64,000 bases of DNA from Pseudobutyrivibrio ruminis CF1b. Its GTDB lineage: Bacteria; Bacillota; Clostridia; Lachnospirales; Lachnospiraceae. Made by a program: the position numbers and the translations under genes. Each line of letters opens with the position of its first letter. Position 1 is the stretch's first letter. A model generated the notes under the pieces. That model was given only the letters and a program-made list of their open reading frames with translations. It did not search any database and had not been told where the DNA came from. The stretch lies in the NCBI RefSeq assembly GCF_000424005.1, contig NZ_AUJB01000008.1, forward strand, positions 620,001-684,000. Direction: 5' to 3'. Shown one piece after another: positions 35,346-44,012 of this stretch.

Positions 35346-36407
35346 ATGAAAAAGAGACGAAGAAGACAAAGAAGAGCAATTTCAGTTGCAGTTATCGTAA
35401 TTGCGATATTAATGATTATTGGATTAGCGGGATACTTATTCTTACAAAAGAATAATAATCAGGATGAGACAGCAGGGATTGATATTCCAGCAACTTCATC
35501 TACAGAAACAACAAAATCAGATGAAGCTGAGCCATCATCTGAAACATCAGAAAATACATATGAAAGCCTTATTAACGGCACTGGAAAGCTTAGCTTTGAT
35601 TATTACAAAAAGAATGTATATATCGACAACGAATACCAGTCTTACCAGGATGAGTTTGTCAGCAAGCTTACAAAGGATGATTATACTATCTCTGAGCTTG
35701 TAGATGATATGAACGCAATCTTCAGCAACCCAGATAACTACTATGCCGAAGGAAAAGTTAAATCAGTAGAATACGCATATCTAGATTGTGGAAATGATGG
35801 AAACCAGGAAATGGTTCTTAGATTCACTTGTCCAATAGTCGAGGAAGCTTCAAGCATAGAGTTTATTCTTAAGGAAATTGATGAAAAAATTCAGGTTGTA
35901 TATTCGTATTGTAGCTGGTCAAGAAGTGAAACATCAATTAATTATCAAGGCTTCATAAGTGGTGGTGGAAGCAATGGCGCCAGCAATCATGGCTATGACT
36001 GTGGAATAATAAATGCTGATGGTTCTTATACTTATGGATACTATGAGGAAGAAGAATATGACTTATCGATGCTTGCATACAGATATGGAGTAGAAAATCT
36101 TGATACCACAAGTCTTCCAGGGAATATTGTAGTCTACTCACTTCAGACAGAAAAAAGTACAGCAGATAAAATGGCTCCTATCGTATTTTCGTATTTAGTA
36201 TATGATGATAATTTTAGTGAAACTTTAGACATTCCAAATCTGTACACTGACAGTGAGTATCAGAACCTCATAAATACCATACCAGATGCTCAGTTCATTC
36301 CTTATGATGAATTTGAGGCAAAGATTAATGCTAAGCTTGATTCAATTGGAGCAACGCAGACGGTTATTGGTAGCAACCAGCTTCAATATAATAAAATCAA
36401 CCTTTAA
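35346..36407 (+). CDS. Membrane-anchored extracytoplasmic protein, unknown function
   Basis: 353 aa. Strongly basic N-terminus (KKRRRRQRRA), one TM helix (~11-33), then a Ser/Thr/Glu-rich spacer (~40-70) typical of surface proteins and a ~280-residue external domain rich in Tyr, Asp and Asn (ending NQLQYNKINL). No family recognised. The pattern suggests a surface-exposed sensor or scaffold. It follows the Nudix gene with a 3-nt gap. Confidence 0.7.
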   Translation: MKKRRRRQRRAISVAVIVIAILMIIGLAGYLFLQKNNNQDETAGIDIPATSSTETTKSDEAEPSSETSENTYESLINGTGKLSFDYYKKNVYIDNEYQSYQDEFVSKLTKDDYTISELVDDMNAIFSNPDNYYAEGKVKSVEYAYLDCGNDGNQEMVLRFTCPIVEEASSIEFILKEIDEKIQVVYSYCSWSRSETSINYQGFISGGGSNGASNHGYDCGIINADGSYTYGYYEEEEYDLSMLAYRYGVENLDTTSLPGNIVVYSLQTEKSTADKMAPIVFSYLVYDDNFSETLDIPNLYTDSEYQNLINTIPDAQFIPYDEFEAKINAKLDSIGATQTVIGSNQLQYNKINL

Positions 36408-36409
36408 TC

Positions 36410-36702
36410 TTGTGGAATTACTATATTTGTGGTAGGATATACCACAGAAAAGCGATGACAGAAACAGTAGTATTTGCGGAAGCTAAGAGAGAGGACGCCT
36501 AGGCTGGAAGCGTCTAGTGGAAGCTTATATGAACACCATTCTCGAGCTGAACGTAGAACCTTATTATAAGGGAAGCGTCTCCGGGTAGTTCCGTTAAAGA
36601 CAAAATGAGTGAAACGCTAAGGTGGAACCGTGCGAAATTTTACGATTTATGTAATTTGCACCCTTAGGAATGCTAGAAATAGCTATTCCTAGGGGTGTTT
36701 TT
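36410..36702 (+). promoter_or_regulatory. T-box leader (tRNA-Thr riboswitch) of thrS
   Basis: Promoter TTGTGG (36410-36415), 17 bp, TAGGAT (36433-36438). AGTA box at 36466-36469, AGAGA and the distal stem I landmarks around 36486-36520, and specifier in GAACACC (36531-36537) giving ACC, a threonine codon. The conserved T-box AAGGTGGAACCGTG is at 36619-36632. The terminator CACCCTTAGGAAT (36659-36671) / ATTCCTAGGGGTG (36685-36697) and T-run close it. Uncharged tRNA-Thr would favour the antiterminator and switch on thrS. Confidence 0.92.
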
Positions 36703-36759
36703 GATTTTGCACCCTTAGTACCAACAGGTAAATCACATTCATTTTAAAGGAGAAACATT

Positions 36760-38526
36760 ATGGTTAATTTCAAAGAAGATGAGTCTTTAAACATGCTCAA
36801 TCACTCTTGTGCCCACATGATGGCACAGGCTGTAAAGCACCTTTATCCAAACGCTAAGTTTTGGGTTGGTCCAGTAGTAGAAGAGGGATTCTATTACGAT
36901 ATGGATCTTGGCGATGTTATGCTCACAGATGAGGACATTGCTAAAATCGAAAAGGAAATGAAGAAGGTAGCTAAGTCTGGCTGCAAGATTTACAGAAGAG
37001 AAATCTCTAAGGCTGAGGCTCTTGAGATGTTCAAGGACGACCCTTACAAGATTGATCTTATTAATAACATGGATGAGGATACACAGACTATCTCATGCTA
37101 TGATCAGGGAGATTTCACTGATCTTTGCCGTGGACCTCACGTAGATAATGTTAAGCTTTGCCGTTACTTCAAGCTTATTAAGCACTCTGGTGCTTACTGG
37201 AAGGGCGATGCTGAGAATCAGGTTCTTAACCGTGTATACGGTGTTTGCTTCCCAACACAGGAGCAGCTTGACGAGCATCTTGCACTTCTTGAGGAGGCTA
37301 AGGAGCGCGATCACAGAAAGATTGGTAAGGATATGCAGCTTTTCATGGCAGATGATCTTATCGGTCGTGGTCTTCCAATGTACCTTCCAAATGGTTACAC
37401 AATTTGGACAGAGCTTGAGAACTACATCCGTAACAAGGAGCGTAAGCTTGGTTACCTCCACGTTATGACACCTTGTGTTGGTACAGTTCAGCTTTACCAG
37501 ACATCTGGTCACTGGGATCACTACAAGGAGAACATGTTCCCAGCTATGGAAGTTGAAGGAGAGAACTTCGTTCTTCGTCCAATGAACTGCCCACACCACA
37601 TGAGAATTTTTGCAAACCGTCCACACTCATACAAGGAGCTTCCTATCCGTATCGCTGAGATCGCTCACGATTTCCGTTTCGAGTCTTCAGGAACTCTTAA
37701 GGGTATTGAAAGAGGACGTCACTTCTGCCAGAACGATTCACATATCTTCTGTACACAGGAGCAGATTAAGTCTGAGGTTAAGAGCGTATGCGACCTTATC
37801 TTCAGCACATATGAGGATTTTGGAATCACAGATTACAGATGCGTTCTTTCACTTCGTGATCCAGCTGATACAAAGAAGTATCACCAGGATGATGAGATGT
37901 GGAACACAGCAGAGCAGGCTCTTCGTGAGACTCTTACAGAAATCGGCATCGAGTTCACAGAGGAAATTGGTGAGGCTGCATTCTACGGACCAAAGCTTGA
38001 TGTTAATGTTAAGCCAGCTATTGGTAACGAGATTACACTTTCTACTTGCCAGCTTGATTTCTGCTTACCTGCAAAGTTTGACCTTACATACACAGATGCA
38101 GAGAGTAACAAGCAGACACCAGTCGTTATTCACAGAGCTATTCTTGGATCACTTGATAGATTTATGGCATATATTCTTGAGGAGACAAAGGGAAATCTTC
38201 CACTTTGGCTTGCTCCTACACAGGTTAAGGTGCTTCCTGTAAAGAATGATGATGAGGAGCTTAATGCATACTCTCAGAAGCTTGTTGATGCACTTAATGA
38301 TGCAGATGTTCGTGTTGAGTTTGATACACGTTCAGAGAAGCTTGGTTACAAGATGCGTGAAGCTCAGATTCAGAAGGTTCCATATCTTGTAGTTCTTGGT
38401 AAGAACGAAGAGGCTGAGGGCACTGTATCATACAGACTTCACGGTGAGCAGGGCACTACAACAGTTAAGTTTGACGAGTTTGTAGAGCTTATTGTAAATG
38501 AGATTAAGACAAAGGGTCGTAAATAA
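36760..38526 (+). CDS. thrS: Threonyl-tRNA synthetase without TGS domain
   Basis: Charges tRNA-Thr. 588 aa, about 50 residues shorter than typical bacterial ThrS: the N-terminal TGS domain is absent and the protein begins at the editing domain (NHSCAHMMAQA). Catalytic core: zinc ligands Cys in RPMNCPHH, His in DSHIF, and His in VIHRAILGS; motif 2 reads RGRHFCQNDSH; the C-terminal anticodon domain starts near 485. ATG 36760 has AAAGGAG, and no TGS-like sequence is encoded between the T-box and this ATG. Controlled by the T-box. Confidence 0.94.
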   Translation: MVNFKEDESLNMLNHSCAHMMAQAVKHLYPNAKFWVGPVVEEGFYYDMDLGDVMLTDEDIAKIEKEMKKVAKSGCKIYRREISKAEALEMFKDDPYKIDLINNMDEDTQTISCYDQGDFTDLCRGPHVDNVKLCRYFKLIKHSGAYWKGDAENQVLNRVYGVCFPTQEQLDEHLALLEEAKERDHRKIGKDMQLFMADDLIGRGLPMYLPNGYTIWTELENYIRNKERKLGYLHVMTPCVGTVQLYQTSGHWDHYKENMFPAMEVEGENFVLRPMNCPHHMRIFANRPHSYKELPIRIAEIAHDFRFESSGTLKGIERGRHFCQNDSHIFCTQEQIKSEVKSVCDLIFSTYEDFGITDYRCVLSLRDPADTKKYHQDDEMWNTAEQALRETLTEIGIEFTEEIGEAAFYGPKLDVNVKPAIGNEITLSTCQLDFCLPAKFDLTYTDAESNKQTPVVIHRAILGSLDRFMAYILEETKGNLPLWLAPTQVKVLPVKNDDEELNAYSQKLVDALNDADVRVEFDTRSEKLGYKMREAQIQKVPYLVVLGKNEEAEGTVSYRLHGEQGTTTVKFDEFVELIVNEIKTKGRK

Positions 38527-38531
38527 TAGAA

Positions 38532-39425
38532 ATGCAGAATAAATGTAACCTTTGCCCTAGAAGCTGTAATGTTGACCGAGACAATTCTTTTGGAATTTGC
38601 CAGGTCAGCAACACAGTAAAGGTGGCTCGGGCGGCTCTCCATTTTTGGGAGGAGCCTTGCATTTCTGGTGAAAATGGAAGTGGAGCGGTATTCTTCAGTG
38701 GATGTCCGCTCCACTGTGTTTTTTGTCAGAATGAAGAGATTAGCCATGGCAAAGTAGGAAAAGAGATTACAACTGAACAGCTGGCTGAGATTTTCTTAAA
38801 TTTACAGGCTCAGGGCGCCAATAACATCAATCTGGTTACAGGCACCCACTATATTCCTGCCATTGTTGAATCTGTTACCAAGGCACGTGAGCAGGGGCTT
38901 AAACTCCCAATCATCTACAACACCAGTGGTTATGAAAAGGTGGAGAGTCTTAAGCTTTTAGCAGGAATAGTGGATGTTTATCTGCCTGATTTTAAATATA
39001 TGGATAAAGACTTGGCGGCAAAGTATTCTCATGCTTCAGACTATCCTGAAGTTGCAAAGGCGGCTATAGAAGAGATGGTAAGGCAGTGTGGCCAGCCTCA
39101 GTTTGATGAAAATGGTTTTATTCAAAAAGGTGTAATTGTACGCCAGCTGCTGTTACCTGGCCATGTAAAGGATGCTAAAAATATAATCAGCTACCTTCAT
39201 GAAGTATATGATAATCGTATATACGTTAGCATGATGAGTCAGTACACGCCTATGGCTCATATTGCTGATAAATATCCAGAGCTTAATCGCAGGGTCACAA
39301 AACGTGAATACGAATCATATATTAATTTCGCCATAGAACTTGGAATTGATAATGCCTTTATTCAGGATAGAATGGTAGCAAAGGAGAGTTTTATACCTGA
39401 TTTTAATTGCGAAGGACTACTTTAA
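38532..39425 (+). CDS. PflX-like radical SAM protein
   Basis: 297 aa. A CNLCPRSCNVD cysteine motif at the N-terminus and the radical SAM CxxxCxxC in GCPLHCVFCQN (~57-67); later NTSGYEK and LPDFKY match the PflX/COG1313 family, related to pyruvate formate-lyase activating enzymes. It binds a [4Fe-4S] cluster and SAM. The target is unknown; no glycyl-radical enzyme is next to it. It lies 6 nt after thrS and is probably transcribed with it. Confidence 0.88.
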   Translation: MQNKCNLCPRSCNVDRDNSFGICQVSNTVKVARAALHFWEEPCISGENGSGAVFFSGCPLHCVFCQNEEISHGKVGKEITTEQLAEIFLNLQAQGANNINLVTGTHYIPAIVESVTKAREQGLKLPIIYNTSGYEKVESLKLLAGIVDVYLPDFKYMDKDLAAKYSHASDYPEVAKAAIEEMVRQCGQPQFDENGFIQKGVIVRQLLLPGHVKDAKNIISYLHEVYDNRIYVSMMSQYTPMAHIADKYPELNRRVTKREYESYINFAIELGIDNAFIQDRMVAKESFIPDFNCEGLL

Positions 39426-39443
39426 TGGATAGAGCAATTAGGG

Positions 39444-39456
39444 TATACTTTTATCT
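39444..39456 (+). promoter_or_regulatory. TATACT element abutting holA start (leaderless candidate)
   Basis: TATACT (39444-39449) ends 7 nt before the holA ATG, with TTTAAT (39421-39426) 17 bp upstream as a weak -35. No ribosome-binding site precedes the ATG. If used, the transcript starts at or within a base of the start codon. Confidence 0.4.
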
Positions 39457-40437
39457 ATGAGACGAATCGACGAAGATATTGCAAACGGACAATTTCAAAA
39501 TATATATCTGCTTTATGGTGAGGAAGAGTACTTAAAGCTTCAGTACAAGAATAAGCTTATATCAGCACTTGTTAATGAAGGCGATAATATGAACTTTTCC
39601 AAGTATACTGACTCAGGGATTAATGTAAATCAGGTGATTGACCAGGCTGAGACTATGCCATTTCTTGCTGACCACCGAGTTATTCTTATTGAAAACAGTG
39701 GTTTTGGTAAAAAGATGCCTGATGAATTAGGAAGTTATCTTTCTACCATTCCTGATTTCACAGTATTTATTTTTGTGGAACCTACGGCAGATAAAAGAGG
39801 AAAACTTTATAAGGCTGCAAAGGCTGCTGGTCGTGACATAGAAATTAACATGCCAAACGAGACAGTTCTAGCCAAGTGGGTTGGCGGCATGCTTAAAGAT
39901 TCTGGCAAGCAGATGAAAAAGGATGCCTGGGAACAGTTCCGTGATATGACAGACAGCAGCATGGACAACATGAAGCGAGAGATGGATAAGCTTATCACTT
40001 ATGTTGGAGATAACCCTCAGATTACTGTGGAGGATGTAAAGGCCATCTGTATTCCACAGATTGAGACAAAGATTTTTGATATGATTAATTCCATTGCTAC
40101 AAAGGATTTGCCTAAGACAATGGATTTGTATCAGGATATGCTCTCTGCTAAGGAGCCTCCTATGAGAATTCTTTATATGATAGTAAGGCAGTTCAGACAG
40201 CTGTCCGTTATCAGGGAATTAAAGGAGCTTGGAGACAATACAGCTACTATTTCCCGTAAAATTGGCATGCAGGATTATATTGTTCGAAAGAATGAAGCTC
40301 TTATTAGGAATTTAGGTTCTAAAGAGATTAAGAGTTTGCTTAAAGACGCTGCTACATTTGAGCAGCAGGTTAAGACCGGTCTTTTAGATGAAAATCTTGC
40401 TGTTGAAATGATAATAATGAAATATGCAGGCAAATAA
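39457..40437 (+). CDS. holA: DNA polymerase III delta subunit
   Basis: Clamp-loader wrench that opens the beta clamp. 326 aa; N-terminal NIYLLYGEEEYLKLQ (~17-31) is the family signature, followed by a AAA+-like fold and a helical C-terminal domain (RILYMIVRQFRQLSVI, ~230). No Walker A is expected in delta subunits. The start is set by the family and by the only suitable ATG, even though no Shine-Dalgarno precedes it. Confidence 0.9.
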   Translation: MRRIDEDIANGQFQNIYLLYGEEEYLKLQYKNKLISALVNEGDNMNFSKYTDSGINVNQVIDQAETMPFLADHRVILIENSGFGKKMPDELGSYLSTIPDFTVFIFVEPTADKRGKLYKAAKAAGRDIEINMPNETVLAKWVGGMLKDSGKQMKKDAWEQFRDMTDSSMDNMKREMDKLITYVGDNPQITVEDVKAICIPQIETKIFDMINSIATKDLPKTMDLYQDMLSAKEPPMRILYMIVRQFRQLSVIRELKELGDNTATISRKIGMQDYIVRKNEALIRNLGSKEIKSLLKDAATFEQQVKTGLLDENLAVEMIIMKYAGK

Positions 40438-40440
40438 AAT

Positions 40441-40478
40441 AAGCTGAGCTAATTGAGATTTCAATTGCTCAGCTTTTT
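40441..40478 (+). terminator. Bidirectional terminator between holA and FIST-GGDEF gene
   Basis: AAGCTGAGC (40441-40449), inner AATTGA/TCAATT, GCTCAGCTT (40467-40475), then TTTT. Confidence 0.9.
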
Positions 40479-42249
40479 ATAATATTATGCAGGTTTTGTT
40501 TTTTCCTGTGGTTTTTGCTTTGTATAAAGCTTCATCGGCTCGTTTAAACACAGTCGCATAATCATCGCCAGGCCTAAAGCTTGTGATACCAAGACTGATA
40601 GTAATAACACCAATTCCTTTAACATCATGAGATGAAACTCTTTTTCGTGCGTTTTCTATTTGCTTAAAAACCTTCTCAGCATGAAGGGTAGGAGCTAAGA
40701 ATAGAAATTCTTCTCCACCCCACCTACCAAAGATTGAGCTTGGCAGTTTCTCAACTTCTGCATACATAGCCTTTGAAAGCTCAATCAAAACATGATCACC
40801 GGCATCGTGGCCATAGGTATCATTTATCAGTTTGAAATCATCAATATCGATAATTCCAATGGTCATATCCAAATTATATTTATTGGCTCTATGCAGAGCA
40901 TCATGTACCAGACGGTCTAACATACGTCTGTTATAGAATCCTGTTAGTGAATCAGTATCTGCGATTTCCTGAAGCTGCTCATTTGCTTCCTGAAGCTCGG
41001 CAGAAGTAACATTAATAAAGTTAGCCAAACGTCTAACCATTGAAATTTGACCATGGATTTTTTCTTCCTCACTCATAGGAAGAACCTTTTTCTTTCCAGA
41101 GGTAGGTTGTGCAATTGCTTTATCGCCTTCACGCATACTTATTGCTATAAGTGTAACGTGATGCTCGATTATATAGTTGTCCATACGCATTATTTCGCCG
41201 CTGGAATAGAAACCTGCAACAGGTGCTATTTTTGCAAATGGAGATGTCTCTTTATTTATCAGATATTTCCAATAAAGACGTCTTACACCGCAGCTATAGA
41301 GGAAAATAGCCTGAGGAGCATATTCTGTAACAGTATTTAAAAGATTGCGAACATCGCTTTGTATAACGTCTGGATCACCGTAAGAAAGCTGTACAGGAGT
41401 ACCTCTATCAATACTTGCAGCCAGAATAATAGATTTGTCTTCATCGTTGCAGGAGAAAGGTAATCGCATTACTTCAAAACCATGTTGCTTAGACATGATT
41501 GGGAATTCCAAAATGTTATCAAAGAAACTTTCATCTGCATGGATATCGAGATAATTTCTATATACTTCACCTGCAGGGATATTATTCAATTCGTATAAAC
41601 GTTTTCCTTCAATTTTGTTTGCAAGGAATTCTTTACCAAGAGGCTTCCAACCTATAGCATGATGAACATCAATGTTAAGATTCTCTCCGGAATAAGTTAT
41701 AAGTGCCACACCTTCATGGCATATTTCGGTTCCTACTATAACCTTAGTATTCGAACCTGAAATATCAACGTCAGCACTTCCGCCGCCAAATATAATAACG
41801 TCTTTTTTACATAATTGTGCGATATTAAGGACAGTTGTACTGTTGATTGATTTTAAAGTAATAAAGATTTCAGCGGCAGTGATTCCTTCGGTTTCGTCTA
41901 TAATATCTTTAATCTTATTACCTACCTGAACCTCACCGTTTCTTTCGCATTCAACCATGTATGCTTTAACTTCAGTAGATTCAAAGATTGAAATAGCTAA
42001 AATAAGGCCCTCTTCAGACAACTGACCATTAAAGATGGCACCATTGGAACTGGTTCCACAAATGATTGCATCCGGGAACGCTTTCAAGATTTCCTGCTGT
42101 GCCTGAAGTAATAAATCGTCATCATATTGAATTGAATAAATATGGAAAAGCGCAGAAGAATAGGAGGTTCCTGCAATATCCGTTTGAACCTCTTTAAGAT
42201 GTTTAGCTATTTTTGAAATGCTTGAAATTTCGTAGTTATACTGCTTCAT
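40477..42249 (-). CDS. FIST-domain diguanylate cyclase
   Basis: 590 aa from ATG 42249 (GAGGAC before it); an open frame reaches further upstream but without a ribosome-binding site and beyond family sequence. FIST_N (~30-200; ICGTSSNGAIF) and FIST_C (~210-400) small-molecule sensor domains precede a short helix and a GGDEF domain (~430-590) whose active site is GGEEF in FGRWGGEEFLFLAP. No EAL domain. It would make c-di-GMP in response to a ligand, possibly an amino acid. It is divergent from two PilZ genes, a likely receptor pair. Confidence 0.9.
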   Translation of the reverse strand: MKQYNYEISSISKIAKHLKEVQTDIAGTSYSSALFHIYSIQYDDDLLLQAQQEILKAFPDAIICGTSSNGAIFNGQLSEEGLILAISIFESTEVKAYMVECERNGEVQVGNKIKDIIDETEGITAAEIFITLKSINSTTVLNIAQLCKKDVIIFGGGSADVDISGSNTKVIVGTEICHEGVALITYSGENLNIDVHHAIGWKPLGKEFLANKIEGKRLYELNNIPAGEVYRNYLDIHADESFFDNILEFPIMSKQHGFEVMRLPFSCNDEDKSIILAASIDRGTPVQLSYGDPDVIQSDVRNLLNTVTEYAPQAIFLYSCGVRRLYWKYLINKETSPFAKIAPVAGFYSSGEIMRMDNYIIEHHVTLIAISMREGDKAIAQPTSGKKKVLPMSEEEKIHGQISMVRRLANFINVTSAELQEANEQLQEIADTDSLTGFYNRRMLDRLVHDALHRANKYNLDMTIGIIDIDDFKLINDTYGHDAGDHVLIELSKAMYAEVEKLPSSIFGRWGGEEFLFLAPTLHAEKVFKQIENARKRVSSHDVKGIGVITISLGITSFRPGDDYATVFKRADEALYKAKTTGKNKTCIIL

Positions 42250-42346
42250 TTCTTGTCCTCTGCACACAATTCGCACACTACTACTTGTTATAATACAATA
42301 AAAGTATGAAAGCTTAGTGAATACTAAATGTAAAGATTCATCTATC

Positions 42347-42361
42347 TGATATAATGAAATC
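42347..42361 (+). promoter_or_regulatory. Extended -10 promoter 6 nt from ATG (leaderless candidate)
   Basis: TGATATAAT (extended -10, TATAAT at 42350-42355), then GAAATC and ATG 42362. There is no Shine-Dalgarno. A transcript from this promoter would start at or next to the ATG. Confidence 0.6.
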
Positions 42362-43159
42362 ATGGCTGAGAAAACTGTAAAATTATCAATTCCGGAAATT
42401 AATAAAGATACTACATTGTCGGTTCTGGCCACACTTGATGGAAAGAAGCTTGAACTTCCGGTAGAGTATGCCAAAGTGACAGGAGAGGAGCTTGCTGAGA
42501 TAAGGGAAAGTTATGGCAAGCTTATTATTCCTTTGGAAGATGTGGTGCAGCAATGGCAGGAAAAGCTTTTTGAGGTTTCATTCAAGGGACATCTTTCAAA
42601 GCTGGAACTCATAGCCATTAACTCTGAGGGTGTTTTTGTTTGGGACAATGTAAAAATCTACAAGGTTAAACTTTCTACAGGCCATACTTTAAATCTTCTA
42701 AAAGCAAAGATGTTGGAAGGTAAGAAGTTTAACCGTAGAAGAGGTGTGCGAATTGCCCTGGATAAAACTATGGAGATTCAGCAGGGTGGAGAGATGATTA
42801 AAGTGGTAGTCAGGGATTTATCCTACTGCGGTTTAGGATTTGTTGAACCTGGCGAGTCAAAGATAAAAGATGGTGAGCCTTTTATTTTGTTCCTGGTTGA
42901 AAGTACTGATGAGGGCGACAAGCTGGTTGGAAAATTTAAAGGCAAAGTTATTAATCAAAGAGAGCTACCTGCAGGTGGTGTATTTAGCGGGTGTGTCATT
43001 TCTTCTGAACATTCTACATTCCTGCAGAGATACATTGCATTAAAACAGATGGAACAAATCAGTGGAAAGAAGAGAGCTGCCACTGTTGAACGTAATGTTG
43101 ACGGTGTAAACTGGAAAAATAAGATAGTTAATTCGCTGGTGGAGAGTCTGGATGAGTGA
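42362..43159 (+). CDS. PilZ-domain protein (tandem copy 1)
   Basis: 265 aa. The C-terminal half is PilZ: RRRGVR (~120), DLSYCGLGF (~150). The N-terminal ~110 residues form a flagellar-brake-like beta domain. Paralogous to the next gene, which it overlaps by 8 nt. Probably a c-di-GMP receptor; the divergent FIST-GGDEF enzyme could be its c-di-GMP source. Confidence 0.85.
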   Translation: MAEKTVKLSIPEINKDTTLSVLATLDGKKLELPVEYAKVTGEELAEIRESYGKLIIPLEDVVQQWQEKLFEVSFKGHLSKLELIAINSEGVFVWDNVKIYKVKLSTGHTLNLLKAKMLEGKKFNRRRGVRIALDKTMEIQQGGEMIKVVVRDLSYCGLGFVEPGESKIKDGEPFILFLVESTDEGDKLVGKFKGKVINQRELPAGGVFSGCVISSEHSTFLQRYIALKQMEQISGKKRAATVERNVDGVNWKNKIVNSLVESLDE

Positions 43160-43988
43160 TAACAAAAAACAGCAACTTCATATTTCGGAAGTGACTCCAA
43201 ACGATAGTATTGCTGTTACCGCTATGATGGATGGCAAAAAAGTAGAGATATCATGTACCTACGCGGAGCTTACAGAAGAGCAGAAGGCATTTCTTGACGT
43301 AAATTATGGTAATCACTATCTGCCAGTAGAGCTGATTACCATGGAGGTTGATGGGGAAGAGGTTCCCGTTACATTCCAGGGGCAGAATTCTGTTCTGCAG
43401 GTAGTGGTGGTCAATCCAGATGGTGTTTTTAAATTTGAGAACATACTAATTAGAAAAACAACTCTGCCAGGAGAGAAGACATTCCATCTTATAAATGCAG
43501 TTTCCACACTTGGCATTCGTTTTAACAGAAGACGTGGCGTAAGAGTAAACGTTGACACCCGAATGGAGTTGGAACAGGGAGAAGAGAAGTTTGTTATCCT
43601 GGTGCGTGAGATATCATATTGCGGATTTAGTTTTATTAATCTTTCTCAAAGCGATGTTGATATAGATAAACCATTTATCCTGAATCTGATTGAGAGGGAT
43701 GGGGATAAATCTTTTTCTTATGGGAAATTTATTGGAAAGGTACACAGAACTGAAGAGCAAAAGAGCGGCCCTACTATTTACGGTTGCATTTTGGCTGACA
43801 AGCATGCAGATCAGCTTCAAAAGTATGTGGCTATGAAACAGTTGGAAGTCCTTACTGGTAAGAAAGCATTTGCTGAGGATATTCAGAAGACGTCTAATTC
43901 CGACAGATGGAGAGCAGAGGTGGCTGATGCCTTAGGTGATACATTGATAGATAATAGCGCAGAGAATTCAACTGAAAATGAAAATTAA
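43152..43988 (+). CDS. PilZ-domain protein (tandem copy 2)
   Basis: 278 aa, clearly duplicated from copy 1: FNRRRGVRVNVDTRMEL versus FNRRRGVRIALDKTMEI, and EISYCGFSF versus DLSYCGLGF. In this copy the Asp of the D/NxSxxG motif is Glu (EISYCG), which may weaken c-di-GMP binding. Ends with an Asn/Glu-rich tail. Terminator follows. Confidence 0.85.
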   Translation: MSDNKKQQLHISEVTPNDSIAVTAMMDGKKVEISCTYAELTEEQKAFLDVNYGNHYLPVELITMEVDGEEVPVTFQGQNSVLQVVVVNPDGVFKFENILIRKTTLPGEKTFHLINAVSTLGIRFNRRRGVRVNVDTRMELEQGEEKFVILVREISYCGFSFINLSQSDVDIDKPFILNLIERDGDKSFSYGKFIGKVHRTEEQKSGPTIYGCILADKHADQLQKYVAMKQLEVLTGKKAFAEDIQKTSNSDRWRAEVADALGDTLIDNSAENSTENEN

Positions 43989-44012
43989 GAAGCCCTAGTT
44001 AAATAGGGCTTC
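43989..44012. terminator. Terminator between convergent PilZ and dus genes
   Basis: GAAGCCCTA (43989-43997) / TAGGGCTTC (44004-44012). It overlaps the stop codon of dus on the minus strand; the T-tract is short. Confidence 0.65.

Noticed and set aside
42250-42474. N-terminal extension of the FIST-GGDEF protein
   Set aside because: Reads across the divergent promoter region and into the PilZ gene; ATG 42249 has an RBS.
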